Positions 13,229 to 24,669 are shown, numbered from the stretch's first letter. The stretch is DNA of 64,000 bases from Shinisaurus crocodilurus (GCA_021292165.1 CM037877.1:130504274-130568273); one strand, 5' to 3'. Notes: generated from the sequence alone by a model not told the origin. Translations and numbers: made by a program.

Positions 13229-13425
13229 TAGAATCACAGAATTATAGAAAAGTAGAGTTGGAAGGGGCCTACAAGGCCATTGAGTCCAACCCCCTGCACA
13301 ACGCAGGAATCCAAGTCAAAGCATCCCTGACAGATGGCTGTCCAGCTGCACCTTGAATGCCTCCAGAGTGGGAGCATTCCCACTCTGGAGTGGGAGGTTT
13401 TTCCTGATGTTTAGGCGGAATCTGG
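13229..13425 (-). mobile_element. CR1 LINE 3'-end fragment
   Basis: Reverse of the CR1 3' terminus: AATCATAGAATC-type microsatellite end, then AGTTGGAAGGGGCCTACAAGG, CCATTGAGTCCAACCCC and GGCTGTCCAGCTGCACCTTG. Severely 5'-truncated, as usual for CR1. Confidence 0.85.
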
Positions 13426-13465
13426 ATTATTATTAATAGTCATAATAATGTGAGAAAGGATCAAT

Positions 13466-13556
13466 GTTTCTCAAATGGGGGACAATATGCTGGCTAGGGC
13501 TGATGGGAGTTGCAGTCCAACAACATCTGTAGGGCCACAAGCTGCCAACCCATTCT
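13466..13556. mobile_element. Diverged hAT foldback copy
   Basis: CAATGTTTCTCAAATGGGGG ... GGGAGTTGCAGTCCAACAAC, an older relative of the palindromic MITE family; only part of the palindrome survives. Confidence 0.5.
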
Positions 13557-14260
13557 AAAAGATCACAAAAGGTGTGGGCATTTGGGGGCAATGGGCAGTT
13601 GCCATTAGTGATGCTGCAGGTGGAGCTGACAGAATGAGGCAACCACCTGAGGTAGCAGGGGCTGGCAACAGAGGAAGAGCTGGGAGCTGCAGCTGGCAAC
13701 CTCCCAGCTCTTCCTCCTCAGTCCCCACATTCCCCTCCGGTGAAGGACAGAGCTGTATATGCTACACAGCCTATCCTGGGCCCCTAAGCTAGCCTGCTGC
13801 CTCAGGAGTGATGGAGGAAGCTATCCCATTGCCAGTGTTGAAGTGAGATTTAACTGCTAGTCCAGTGTCAGCTTCTGTACGTGGGCTGGGAAGGGGGTGC
13901 CATCTTGATCTTCACCTTGGGCAGAAAAAATGTCTTGGATAAGCCCTGGTTGCAAGTGCCATTTAATCAGTGCCTGTAACACGGATGTTTTACGTGGCAA
14001 TCACAGTAGAAATTGATGTGCTTGCTGGAGGAAGAATTACATTTCTTGGCCCCCAAATCTTGCACTAGCTCCACAACAGAAGTGCTACAAGACACATTGC
14101 ATAGCATAGTTATCATGCTATAAATCAAATGTCTAGAAAAGCCCTTTGTCACCGATGATTTTTGAGACCATCTCATTACAGGGTACCAACCAATGTAATT
14201 TGAGGTGGAGAATATGTAGAATTTGCAGATTGAAGCTGAGATTTATTTTTCAGCAGTCTA

Positions 14261-14490
14261 GGGCTACTTCCAGACAGAGGGTTAGGGCTACCAATGATCA
14301 ATCAGAAGACATTGTGCCACTATCCCATCTTTTCTTTCTTAACAGATTTTCCGTGGTATGAAAAAAGACAGAGGGGGCAGTGGGGAAACACGGGAGGGTT
14401 ACGAGTGGAAGATGACAACATCGGGACTCCCTGTAAAATTCTGTGAATGAGGCAGGGCGATGGCACAATAAAAGTTTCATCTGGAAGCGG
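14261..14490. mobile_element. DNA-transposon MITE with GGGCTACTTCCAGA termini
   Basis: Left end GGGCTACTTCCAGACAGAGG and right end ATCTGGAAGCGGCCC form imperfect inverted repeats. The interior phrase GTGGAAGATGACA recurs near 42224 and, reversed, near 50480, so this is a dispersed family. Confidence 0.55.
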
Positions 14491-14600
14491 CCCAACATGT
14501 GAAGCAGGACAAACTCTGGATGTTGTTTTTTTTTCAGTCGGGCAGAAGGGTGGCAATATGAAGGAGGGGGATTTGACATCTATTCCCCTTCTCATGGACA

Positions 14601-14774
14601 GGCCTGTGGCTCACGCTGGCTCAGCTTGTCTGAGCGTGGAAAGCTAAGCAGGGTCAGGCCTGGTTATTACTTGGATGGGAGACCCCTCCTCTAGTTCCCT
14701 GCATTGAGCAGGGGGTTGGACTCGATGGCCTTGTAGGCCCCTTCCAACTCTATGATCCTATGAATCTATTAATC
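14601..14774 (+). mobile_element. 5S rRNA-derived SINE with CR1-like tail
   Basis: The 5' half follows 5S rRNA: AAGCTAAGCAGGGTCAGGCC (box A region) and TTACTTGGATGGGAGACC (intermediate element, box C). The 3' half is the CR1 terminus (GGGGGTTGGACTCGATGGCC, then CCCCTTCCAACTCTATGAT repeats). This chimera explains mobilisation by CR1. Other copies are at 30375-30547 and, reversed, 38891-39061. Confidence 0.88.
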
Positions 14775-14799
14775 TATGGTCAGATCATTTCCTGCTGAG

Positions 14800-15437
14800 G
14801 TTTAGACTTTTCAGTAGCTTTTGCCCTCTGCAAGGGGAAGGCTAATAAAATGTTCCCCTCCTAGAGGCTAATGGCTTCTGAGAGCTTTGGGGGATTTTCT
14901 TGCTGATATGGCTGGCTTCCCTGTCAATGCCCTGATCACTTTGTAGGATATGAAGATGTCCTGGGTGGTTGACACGATCATGCCTAAGTGCCCCTTCCCT
15001 CTCTACAGAGCCTATGCAGCTCCTTGGTATACATCTGAGCTGAGGGTAATGAAGGAAGTGGGGTGATGACTAGAATGCAGGAGGAGGAAACTCATGAAGA
15101 ATTCAATGGCGAGGGGAAGGTTACAGTTCATTATTGAGCTTATTCTGTGGCAGTGAAAGAGTTGGTTGCACCCTCAATAGCGCACTGTGACAAGTACCAG
15201 CCTCTTTAAAAGAGGCAGTGATCAGACCACTCCTGAAAAAACCTAACTTGTGCCCAAAAGATGAAAACTATAGGCTGGTTGCCAATATCCCCTGCCTTGG
15301 CAAGGTGCTCAGATGAGTGGTTGCTGGTCAATTCCAGGCACTCTTGGATGAAACTGATTTTTTAAGATCCATTTCAATCTGATTTCAGGCCTGGTTTTGG
15401 AATATAAACTGCTTAGTCACCCTGTGGAATGACCGGT
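14800..15437 (+). mobile_element. Degenerate LINE ORF2 fragment (L2/CR1-like RT, N-terminal part)
   Basis: The broken frames near 15220-15410 read like PLLKKPNLCPKDENYRLV..., LGKVL...VVAGQFQALLDETDF and FQSDFRPGFG, the start of a reverse transcriptase of L2-type LINEs. It has many stops and is cut by the SINE that follows. Confidence 0.6.
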
Positions 15438-15689
15438 GTTTATTTATTTATTTATTTATTATATTTATACCCCGCCTTTTTTCCTCCAAGGAACCCAAGC
15501 CGGCTTACATAATCCTCCTCCTCCTCCTCTCCATTTTATCCTCACAACAACCATGTGAGGTAGGTTAGGCTGAGCGTCAGTGACTGGCCCAAAGTCACCC
15601 AGTGAGTTTCATGGCCGAGCGGGGACTAGAACCTGGATCTCCCGAGTCCCAGTCCAACACTCTCACCACTACGCCACACTGGCTCTCCT
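15438..15689 (-). mobile_element. tRNA-derived Sauria-type SINE
   Basis: Nearly complete reverse copy. On the minus strand it starts AGCCAGTGTGGCGTAGTGG (tRNA-like box A), has a box B-like region, then CTCACTGGGTGACTTTGGGC, GTTGTTGTGAGGATAAAATG and ends in a (AAAT)n tail. This family is characteristic of squamates and depends on BovB-type LINEs. Confidence 0.85.
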
Positions 15690-15784
15690 GTTGTCAGGAC
15701 AGGGGGGCGGGATTCCCTGCTCCTTCCATCTGTTGCTTCCTGCACTCTCCATACAGTTGGAGTTGTCTGTTGTGTCATTAGTCC

Positions 15785-15960
15785 TTATTTTATTTTAATA
15801 CCCTCCTTTTCCTCTAGTTCGAGGAGGCTTAGATGGTTCTTCCCCCAAACAGACCTTTTATCCTCCCCAAAAGCTTGTGAGGTCAGTTTGGCTGAGAGAT
15901 CATGACCACCTCACTCCGTCTTTCCCATCATTGCAGCAGCTCAGCAGGTGGTGAGGGGTA
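15785..15960 (-). repeat. Old partial copy of the tRNA-derived SINE
   Basis: Diverged phrases (TTAATACCCTCCTTTTCCTC, TTTTATCCTCC, CTTGTGAGGTCAGTTTGG) follow the order of the reverse SINE at 15438-15689. Confidence 0.5.
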
Positions 15961-16419
15961 GCAGCTAGCTTGTGTTTGCCTGAGATTTTGTTATTTACAG
16001 TTTTGGCAAATTGGGAAAACCATTACTTTTCAACAGGTCAACATGATCTGCACATGAACTTGACATCTGAGCAGTGCTTGCCATCATGGCACGTGCCCCC
16101 AGATGGCTTCCACATAGAACCATGGAGCTTGGTACAATGATAATTTTTTTAAAAAAAACCTCATTAATTATTGTATTGTTCTTTGACTGTACCATTCACT
16201 CTACAGACTCATGAACTGGCCTTTCGTTTCAGCACCATCTTGTGGTGCCCAAGAATATTTGATTTCAAAGTTTAAAAAATGTCTGTATAGAAGCATTTAC
16301 TAATCTACTTTCTGTTATTTAAAAAGGAGTTAGAAGGGCTTAAAACACTTGATAATACTGAAATTCACAGGAAGGCAATATCTTTATGAATAGTGAACAA
16401 GGTTTCGGATTCTCTAGGT

Positions 16420-16483
16420 CAGTGTTCTCCAACCTTGGGTCCTCAGATGTTTTTGGCCTACAACTCCCAGCATGCCCCAGCTT
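16420..16483. mobile_element. Half copy of palindromic hAT MITE (family B)
   Basis: Only the left half (CAGTGTTCTCCAACCTTGGG to CCCAGCATGCCCCAG) is present, and it abuts CR1 sequence. Its left flank CTCTAGGT resembles the family's target sites. The right half was probably lost with the 3' part of the CR1. Confidence 0.75.
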
Positions 16484-16718
16484 CTGTTTCTGTCTTCTGA
16501 GGTATTAGCTATCCCACCCAATTTTCTGTCATCTGCAAATCTGATAGGCATTAATAAAAAAATATTGAAGAGTACAGGGCCCAGGAACAAACCCTGCAGA
16601 ACCCCACTCAATACCCCTCTCCAGTTTGATGAGGAACTATTGATGAACACTCTCTGAGTATGGTTCTCCAGCCAGCTGTGGATCCACCTAGTAATAGTGC
16701 CCTCCAGCCCATACTTAA

Positions 16719-17123
16719 CTAGCTTGCTAATGAGAATATCTGGAGCACTTTGTCAAATGCCTTGCTGAAATCAAGATATATTATGTCCACAGCATTTCCA
16801 CAATCTACTAAGGAACTTACCTGATTGAAAAATGAAATAAGATTAGTCTGGCAGGACTTCCTCTTGGCAAGTCCATGCTGGCTTTCAGTGATCACTGCAT
16901 TAAGGTACTTACAGATCGAGCACTTTATAGTCTGCTCTAGCATCTTCCCAGGTATTGATGTCAGATTGACTGGTCTATAATTCCCTGGATTGTCCTTTTT
17001 GAGGTTAGGGACATTTGCCCTCCTCCAGTCCTCCACTACACCCATTCTCCAGGATTTCTCAAAGATAACCGACAGAGGTTCTGAGAGTCCATCCACTAGC
17101 TCCTTCAGCACCCTAGGATGCAA
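16719..17123 (-). pseudogene. CR1 ORF2 reverse transcriptase fragment
   Basis: A 134-residue open stretch reading MHPRVLKEL, LSVIFEKSWR, NYRPVNLTSIPGK and DIIYLDFSKAFDKV, the N-terminal RT blocks of CR1. Frames shift afterwards. The catalytic FADD is in another frame near 16530. Not functional. Confidence 0.85.
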
Positions 17124-17715
17124 TTCTTATGGACCTGGGGACTTGAACTCATTTAAGGTGCTTAGGTATTCAATGACCATCTCTCTGTCAACCTGAACCT
17201 GCACTCCTGCGTTCAGCATTTGTCACATATGCCTGGTGAGACACTGATCCTCAGTTGCAAGAAGACTGAGCCAAAATAGGAGTTGAGCAGTTCTGCCTTT
17301 TCTTTTTCACCTCTCAGCACTTTTCCAGCTTTGCTGAGCAGCTGGGCTACCATTACTTTGGTCCTCCTTTTACTTTGAACATATCTGAATAAGCCCTTTT
17401 TGTTATCCTTAGTATCCCTTGCCAACCTCAGCTCAATCTGAGCTTCAGCCTTCCTGACTCCATCTCTGCAATTCCGGCTATCTGCGAGTCTGCCTACACA
17501 GTTGCTTAGTGACCTGCCCCTCCTTCCACCTCCTACATGTGTTCTTTCTGATCACATTGATTGCTCAGCTTTTTGTGTTGTCTTCCATTTTTTTCCTCAT
17601 TGGAATGGTTTCTGATTGAGTCTTTTTTAGGAACTCCCATCCCTCTTAAACGCCTCTTCCTATTAGGTTTTCCTTCCATGGAATCCTACTTACCATTGCT
17701 CTGGGTTTATTAAAA

Positions 17716-18114
17716 TCATGTTTGACTACACTCGGCTTTAGTTTGCCTTGAAACTAAGAACTGGAGCATTGCACCGTCTCTTTCCACCAAAGTTCCTGCT
17801 ACTTTCACCTCATCAACTAATTCTTCCCTACTGGTCAGAATCAAGTCAAGGATGGCTGATCCCTTTGCTCCTTCCTCCACCCTCTGAAGGAGAAAGTTGT
17901 CAGTAAGGCAAGTCAGGAATTTCCTGGAGAAACCGTGCATGGGAAATGTTTCCCAACAGATATCAGGGCAATTAAAGTCCCCCATTACTACTACTTCATA
18001 CTTCCCTGACATATCTGCAATTTGCTTTTGGAAAGCATCATCCACATCTTCTCTTTGGTTGTGTGGTTGGGTGTAGACTCCACCTACACTATTGCTTTTT
18101 ATTTCTTCCTCCAT
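17716..18114 (-). pseudogene. CR1 ORF2 endonuclease fragment
   Basis: A 132-residue open stretch with VVMGDFNCPDICWE and ILDLILTSREELVDEVKV, the APE-type endonuclease domain of CR1. Isolated by stops. Confidence 0.85.
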
Positions 18115-18604
18115 TTATTTTTAATCCAGATGCTTTCAACAAGGCCACCACATTCATTCTCTTGAATTTCTGTGCAGGCATGTACATTTCTAACATAGTG
18201 CAATTCTTCTCTCCTTTCTATGGCTTCTGTTCTTCTTGAACAAGTTATATCCTTCCATTGCTATATTCCACTCATGGAAGTCATCCTACCAAGTCTTTTT
18301 TTATACCTATTAAGCCATATTTACCTTCTTGAATCAAAAGTTCAAGCTCATCCTATTTCCCATACTCTGAGCATTAGTATAAACACATTGGAAGTCATGA
18401 ACTTTATGCTCCAATGACCTCCCTGCATTTTTATTAAGAGGCTTAACAGGCCCAACTACAACTGCTCCCAGTTCTTGCTACAGTGCATGAGCCCTTATCT
18501 GTAGTCCTTACCTCTGGGCTTTTGTCTCCACCACACTCCCCACCGAGGATTTAGTTTAAAGCCCTCCTGATCAAACTCACCATTCTTTGGGGAAATGCAT
18601 TCTT

Positions 18605-19383
18605 TTTTTTTTCTTTTTTTTTTAAATTTTATTTATATTTTTTAAATGAACACACATACAGAAAAAACAACAACATAAGCCTACAAATCATAAAGTCCAA
18701 GTGCACCCGTCACCCCGGGCCCCAAACAAGTTCTATCCACATAATCCATTATTAATCTATATTCCAAAAATACAACATATCATGACATGGCTTACTCCCT
18801 TTTCCCTTTACTAAAACATAATCTAAAAATGGTCCCCATATATCCTTAAAATTATTTTTCTTTAATTGTCCCTTTTTACATTTAATACTACATGTTAGTT
18901 TATCATTTAAAACGATATCCCACACCTCTTAATACCATTCTGTAATTAAATACTGATGTTGAACTTTCCAATTCCTTGCTATCAGTAATCTCCCTGCCGT
19001 TAATAAACTTACAATTAATTCCTTTTTCTCTTGTGAGCACAGAAGTTTCTCCGTTATTGATAACAATGCTAATTTTGGACAGACCTCCAAATTAATGCCA
19101 ATAATTTCTGAAATTTCTACAAAAAAATTATTCCAAAAATCCAATACGCTTTTACAACTCCACCACATATGAGCATAAGTACCAAGTTCCTGACATCCTC
19201 TCCAACACAATGGAGCACAATTACTGTCTATTTTATTTAATCTTACTGGAGTCAAATACCATCTCCAAATAGTTTTTTAAAAATTCTCTTTTATCCTTAC
19301 TGACATATTTCTTAATATACGTCTGCCCCAAATATTTTTCCACCCCGCATTCGATATCTCCTCCTCAAATTCCATTTCCCATA
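18605..19383 (-). mobile_element. 5'-truncated L1 inserted in CR1, 14-bp TSD
   Basis: Flanked by a perfect 14-bp duplication GGAAATGCATTCTT (18591-18604 and 19384-19397). On the minus strand it ends in an A-rich tail. It encodes the C-terminal L1 ORF2 Cys-rich segment (CWRGCQELGTYAHMWWSC, 18929-19255). Truncated at the 5' end and younger than its CR1 host. Confidence 0.9.
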
Positions 19384-19520
19384 GGAAATGCATTCTTCAC
19401 AGTCTGTGAGGTGCTGTCCATCTCTCACCAGCAGCCCTTCATCCAAGAAGCAGAAGCACAAACCATGATCCCAGAAACCAAATCTCTCCTGGCGATACCA
19501 TCTTGTAGCCAGTTGTTCAC

Positions 19521-20372
19521 CTACAGAATTCTTCTTTTCCTTTCTAGTCCTCTTCCATGGACCAGAACGATGGATGAAAACACCACTTGAGCCCCAAACG
19601 TTTTGAGCTTCTTTCCTAGAGCTTCATAGTCCAACATAATGCAGTAATAGCTGCGCTTGGCAATATCGTTCGTTCCGACAAGGATGAGCAGGAGGGGATA
19701 ACTATCAGTGGACTTGATAAGTGCTGGCAGTGGCTCTGTCACATCCCCAATCTTTGCTCCTGGGAGGCAGGGTACTTCTCAAGCGGGGGAGGCTGGTGAC
19801 TCCTGTGTCAGTGGGGCTCCTTATCCATTGCAGCTTTTATTCTGAGCCTTAGAGGAGCTATTTATGGTGCTCCATGGTGGCGAACCTATTTTGGGGATGG
19901 AGTACAGCATCATGGACAGCTCCTCTAAAGCTCAGAATAAAAGCTGCAATGGATAAGGAGACCCACTGACATAGGCGTCACCAGCCTCCCCTGATCTCAA
20001 GCCAACAGGTCTGGCCAGCACACATCCCCTTCTGGTTCCTCGCAGTAGGGAGTCACCAACCACAACCACCCTTCTCTTTCTCTGTAGGGCTCCAGCATCT
20101 TGCTTCCTGTCCTGCAAGGTCTACTGCAGATCTTCTCCTAAAGGTTCAGAGCCAGCCTCTTCTGCAAGAGCCTCAAAGTGATCTCTTAGTTCCAGTGGTG
20201 CAGAGTGCCTTCTGGATCTCTTCCTCCTGAGTGTCACTGTTGTCCATGCAGGTTGCTCCTCCCTTCGTGCATCCTGCGCCTCTTTCTGTGTGGCCCCCCA
20301 CAGCTGCCCTTCCAGCACCTCCTGTGTTCTGCTCAAGAACTCTTCATCCTCTTCACCTTGGAGCGTGGCCAC
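19521..20372 (-). pseudogene. CR1 ORF1 with SGNH/esterase domain, interrupted
   Basis: Three open blocks (20121-20372, 19932-20117, 19521-19742) give an acidic N-part, VVVVGDSLLRGT (SGNH block I) and LLILVGTNDIA (block III), followed by LGKKLKTFGAQVVFSSIV. Esterase domains are known in ORF1 of some CR1-like LINEs. A palindromic MITE at 19785-19994 separates block I from block III. Confidence 0.75.
19785..19994. mobile_element. Long-armed palindromic MITE (hAT type) with 8-bp TSD
   Basis: Arms of about 75 bp (GGGGAGGCTGGTGAC... and ...GTCACCAGCCTCCCC) surround a spacer of about 50-60 bp. An 8-bp TSD, TCTCAAGC, lies at 19777-19784 and 19995-20002. The arms are almost identical. Inserted in the CR1 ORF1. 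Confidence 0.85.
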
Positions 20373-20411
20373 TAGGCTCTTCCAGACCTCTTACCTTTCC
20401 TTCTAGTAATG

Positions 20412-20532
20412 CAGTGTTCTCCAACTTTGGGTCCCCAGATGTTTTTGGCCTACAACTCCCAGCATGCCCCAGCCAGCTATGCTGGGAGTTGTAGGCCAAA
20501 AACATCTGGGGACCCAAGGTTGGAGAACACTG
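20412..20532. mobile_element. Palindromic hAT MITE (family B, CAGTGTTCTCC ends)
   Basis: Starts CAGTGTTCTCCAACTTTGGG and ends CCAAGGTTGGAGAACACTG, with a perfect 8-bp TSD TAGTAATG (20404-20411 and 20533-20540). Inserted in CR1 ORF1. Confidence 0.92.
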
Positions 20533-21169
20533 TAGTAATGTGACCAGCTTGCACTTGCTGCAAATGCACACCATATTTTTCTTCAGGCAGGAAAACAAAC
20601 ATACTGCATACCTTGCAAGTCACCAGGGCTGAACTGCATCCATCTATTTTCTCTTCCTTATAGCAGTGCAGTGGTCCTTCCTCTTTCTTTACAGCTCAAT
20701 TAATGGGCCCTTCTAAGCGCACACTGTCCACTCATAGGGAAATTTTGTTAGGGACTTCCTCCTTGACCGCCTCTGCTGGACTCAGGTGACAAACTCTTGT
20801 TAGCACTCCCTGTTCACTAGCTCAATGAGCTCGCTCCCTGGAAATTGGCTAGCTTATATACCTTCCGGATGTATTGATGCAATCTCTGCTGGCTCAGCAG
20901 GAAGCAATCCTCCAATCACACACAAGAGCAATCAAGCAGCTATTTCAGGAGTCAGGACACACACCTTTTCAACCCACACAGCTGAGCACAGGGTCAGTCA
21001 CAGCACACAACCTCTCAGGTTCATTCTTCTTGTGGAGGAAGGGGGGGGGGCTGGCTGGCCCACCACACCCCCACCCTTTCCTACTCCAAAGGAACCAAGA
21101 CCCCCAGAGATCTCAAGGTACCAGATTGCCAGCCTCAGCTGTCTGCAATCCTACTTGGATCTCTGTTGA

Positions 21170-21775
21170 GGGACTCGCCTTTAATTCTGTAACTTGGATT
21201 TAGATACTGAACCAAGCAGAGCAATCCACAAGCACCATGTGGGGTAAAACCATGACAAGGTTTATTCTGGTAGCATTTTACAACAAGATTAGGGAAATGA
21301 GAGAAACACACAAAATAAAGAGAGAGACACTTTAGTACACAGTAAAGCTGCAAAACAATAAAACCTGATTCCTTAATATCTCTCAGGCACACACCTGTTA
21401 CCTGAGGGTGTTCTCTTGAAGGGTTAAATCCAGCACAGCCTCGCTGCCCGAGGGAGATTACCACACCTACCCAAAGGTCCGAGATGGGTAAAACTCCCAC
21501 AAGGCTTGCCTTTACTAGAGCCCTCAATCCAGCTAATTTCACCAGGAGCTGCCTGGGGTCCTTGGCTTACCGCCATTACCACAGCCGGGTAGAACAAAAA
21601 CCAAAACCCACGCTTTGGGAAATATACCTTTCCCCCCCTCCCCTCCTCTGCTGCCTCTTAGCCAATCGCCATGCACCTCACCTGGCCAGGCAGGGGGAAG
21701 GGAACTCATGACTCATGGCTGACTGGGCCTGAACTATTTACATATGAAAGCCCTAGACCAACTTCTCTAGGCATC
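21170..21775 (-). mobile_element. Possible LTR-like element (unconfirmed)
   Basis: A unique block with a minus-strand AATAAA (GGTTTATT near 21260) and LTR-like composition. I could not define matching TG...CA ends or a TSD. It may be a solo LTR or plain unique sequence. Confidence 0.25.
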
Positions 21776-21861
21776 TAGGCGCCATTCATTCCATCCGATG
21801 CTTTATGTACCTTTCGTTTCCTCCCAGCCCCCCCAACTGGCCCCACTTGGTTTACACATGA

Positions 21862-21908
21862 GGAGGCGTGTGCGTGTGTGTGTGTGTGCGTGTGTGTGTG
21901 TGTGCATG
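21862..21908. repeat. (GT)n microsatellite
   Basis: Interrupted GT dinucleotide run just left of a hAT MITE. Confidence 0.9.
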
Positions 21909-21957
21909 CAGGAACCCCCAAAGGCTCGTTTCTTCACACTTCTCCTTCCATCTACAC

Positions 21958-22093
21958 CAGGGCTCTCCAACCTTGTGTCCCCAGATGTTGCTAGCCTACA
22001 GCTCCCAGCATACCCAGCCAGCATGGCTAATGGCAAGGGATTCTGGGAGCTGTAGTCCAGCAACATCTGGGGACCCAAGGTTGGAGAACCCTG
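21958..22093. mobile_element. Palindromic hAT MITE (family A)
   Basis: CAGGGCTCTCCAACC ... GGTTGGAGAACCCTG, with flanks ATCTACAC and CTCTACAC (7 of 8 matching TSD). Confidence 0.9.
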
Positions 22094-22439
22094 CTCTACA
22101 CCCATAGAACTCCTTGTCTTCTTCCTGCAGAGCTTCTTGTGGAACTCGTCTCTTCCACCCGTAGCCCTCTGCTGCCAAACTCCTGTTAGCTCTCCCTCTG
22201 TGCTCACTCAGTGAGATGCAGCATTCTCTTTTCCGATTTTGATGGACAAGGCCAGTTGTTGAGCCCTATTGTATGTGCTTGGAGAAACTGCGCGTCATGA
22301 AGAATGCAGCAGCTTGTTGTGGCAGATAGCGAGCTTGGAGCAGAAGCAAGAAGAGTAGTTTTAGACCGAGAGTTTGCTTGAAGAGAGAGCCAGGAAGGAC
22401 TTCCTTAAGTGTTGTACGGTAATTAGATTCAGATACTTA

Positions 22440-22870
22440 GTTATTTATTACATTTATATACCACCCAACTGACAAATGTCCTCAGCTGGTTTACAGCCAT
22501 AAAAACCCAAAACAACAATAAGATAACTAAAACAATACAGCCAATGAATGTATCAAAATATTAAGATATTAAAAATATTAAACAGCCAGCAGTTAAACTG
22601 ATAACTGATAAAGAAATTTAAAATTAAATGCCTGCTGGAAGAAGGTCTTAGTCTGGTTTCTAAATGTATGCAGTGGCTCTGCCTTGGAAGGACATTCCAC
22701 AGACACAGGGCCCACCACAGAGAAGACTCTTTCCCAAGTAGCCACCCATTGAACCTGGCGGCACCCAGGGAAGCACCTCTGAAGGTGATCTTAACAGGTG
22801 GGCAGAAACATGTGGGAGAAGGAACTTCTTCAGGTAAACTGCTCCTCAGCTCTTTAGGGCTTTAAAGATC
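22440..22870. repeat. Interspersed repeat related to 5340-5870
   Basis: TTATTTATTACATTTATATACC head, an A-rich central part (AAAACAACAATAAGATAACT) and the phrase GGACATTCCACAGACACAGG ... GAGAAGACTCTTTCCC. Same order of motifs as 5340-5870. Confidence 0.6.
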
Positions 22871-23117
22871 AACACTATATGGACAAAGTTCCAGTGCGAT
22901 GATTACCAACCACATTTATTAAAGGGGAGTCCTTCACTTCAAACATGACAATTAACAAAGGTATACACCTAGACAGCAACACCTGAAGATACTCAACAAG
23001 AAAGAAATCTCTCTCGCACAGCAGGAGACATTTTTCATCCTTTATTTTAACACCCTTTTCACAAATCACCCAGGCCAGCAGCTATGCATGTGCCCAAATA
23101 AAAGTGTGATACATAAC

Positions 23118-23916
23118 TGTGGAAGACCAGCAACTGGGTCTTCTGCGTGAGTTCAGCACTTAACGGGTTAACCGGCACTGAGATATAGCCCGTCAAGGGG
23201 ATATTACACGATTAAAACTCAACCGCGGCTTTAAAAGCACACCAGTCCATTCACAAAACAAGAATAGACGCTTTATTTACTACAGGTTAAATGGAGCGGA
23301 ACTAATAGACTTCTAGGAATACTACAACGTACACAAACTAGGTCGTGACCTCAATTGACTAACTGAATTGGTTCCCAGGCTAGCATACTGCAGCAAGGAG
23401 TTACCTTAGACCAGAGACTCTACGACTCCCCGCTTCAGCCTGGCTCCGAGCCACCGTGCTCGGGGAAGAGAACTGCTTGACCCAGCCAGTGCTAGCTTTT
23501 GGAAGGTGTTCCCAACAACCTCCGTGGAGCAGGCAGAGGGGTTTTCTACCCTGCATGCCCCCTCCCCACCCTTGGGTGATCCGGTGGGCTTATTCCTGCC
23601 CCCTTTATGATCAGGTGGGCTTGTTCCTGCCTGGGAACAGGTGGCGCCTTTGGGTTTATCATGCCCTCTGAGCATACTAGCAGCTCTTTGAGACTGCCCT
23701 GCATTTCCTGATGGTCCATGCTGCTTCTTGTGGATTCCGTCTGATGTGCCCCATTGAGGATATGCGTGTTACCTGTCTGGCCAGTCCTGCATCTCCTGCC
23801 CCCCCCCCGGGGATTATGCAGACAGGGGTTGTTAGGGGAAAACTACTGTGTGGTTACCAAGGGGAAAACTGTGTCAGGGTTCGTGTCACTGCGTGTGTGT
23901 TCAGGCTTTCTCCACA
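23118..23916 (-). mobile_element. Solo LTR with 5-bp TSD
   Basis: Ends TGTGGA...TCCACA form a 6-bp inverted repeat, with a 5-bp duplication ATAAC on both sides (23113-23117 and 23917-23921). A minus-strand AATAAA at 23272-23277 suggests minus orientation, with about 150 bp of R/U5. No internal region, gag or pol is present, so it is a recombined solo LTR. The 5-bp TSD fits Ty3/gypsy-like or some retrovirus-like families; the family is not recognised. Confidence 0.72.
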
Positions 23917-23979
23917 ATAACATTTCAATATACGTAAGCAAAATCAAGACCATCTCCTTAAATGTCCTTACAGTATAAT

Positions 23980-24060
23980 CCAGTGCATATTTACTCAGAA
24001 GCAAATCCCATTGTATTCAGCAGGGTCCAGTCCCGAGTTAGTGTGCACAGAAGCACAGCC
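23980..24060. repeat. Short dispersed repeat (tactcagaag type)
   Basis: CAGTGCATATTTACTCAGAA, GCAAATCCCATTG and GTTAGTGTGCACAG match the short family noted at 9175-9265. Confidence 0.6.
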
Positions 24061-24669
24061 CTTTTCAACTAAGAATGCTTGATGGACAAGAAAGTAAGCA
24101 CGATTCCTCAGATGTTAACTAAACTAGGAATATGCTGTGATTTTGGTTAAAATGGGGAGGGAGGAATCTGGACAAAGGGGCTTGACGCTGAAAACTAAAC
24201 CGATCCCTTGTCGTTCCCCCGCCCCTGCAGTCATTCACGACCCCTCCACCCCTGCGATTGTAGGGCGGCGCGTAGTCCTGGGTATCAGGGCGAGGCTTGG
24301 CTGGGGCAGCGCCGCTTGAAGTTGTTCCGCAGTGGCAAAGCGGCAGCGCCCACCCTCCTTTTTCTTCTCATGGCGCAGTTGCTCTAAAAGCGGCTCTTCG
24401 GGGGGGGGGGACGCAAAAGGTTGCCGCTTGCTCTGCCTCCTTCTCAGTCACCTGCAGGAGGGGCGTGGGACCGCTCATTCTGCCGCTTTCCCACGCTGGC
24501 ATCACATGCTTCACCTTGCCTCGTGGGAGCGTCCCCCAATCAGAATTGGGGTCACAGCACACGGGGAGGAGGCGGTTTAATCTTTTCGTCTCATCCCATG
24601 TTCCCAAAGAAAACCACCCACAATTCCAATCTGACATCTGGAGCTGGAGGGGAGCGCCCATTGACACCA

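Larger units (their letters stand above)
16484..20850 (-). mobile_element. CR1 LINE, long but decayed, with nested insertions
   Basis: On the minus strand, in order: a probable 5' UTR (to about 20850), ORF1 with Cys motif CSKCKLVTLL (~20560) and SGNH/esterase blocks GDSLLRGT (20034-20057) and GTNDIA (~19676), then ORF2. ORF2 has the endonuclease (GDFNCPDICW, about 17980) and the RT (LDFSKAFDKV, FADDRKLGG), with stops and frameshifts. The 3' terminus is missing. An L1 (18605-19383) and two hAT MITEs (19785-19994, 20412-20532) are inserted in it. Confidence 0.85.
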
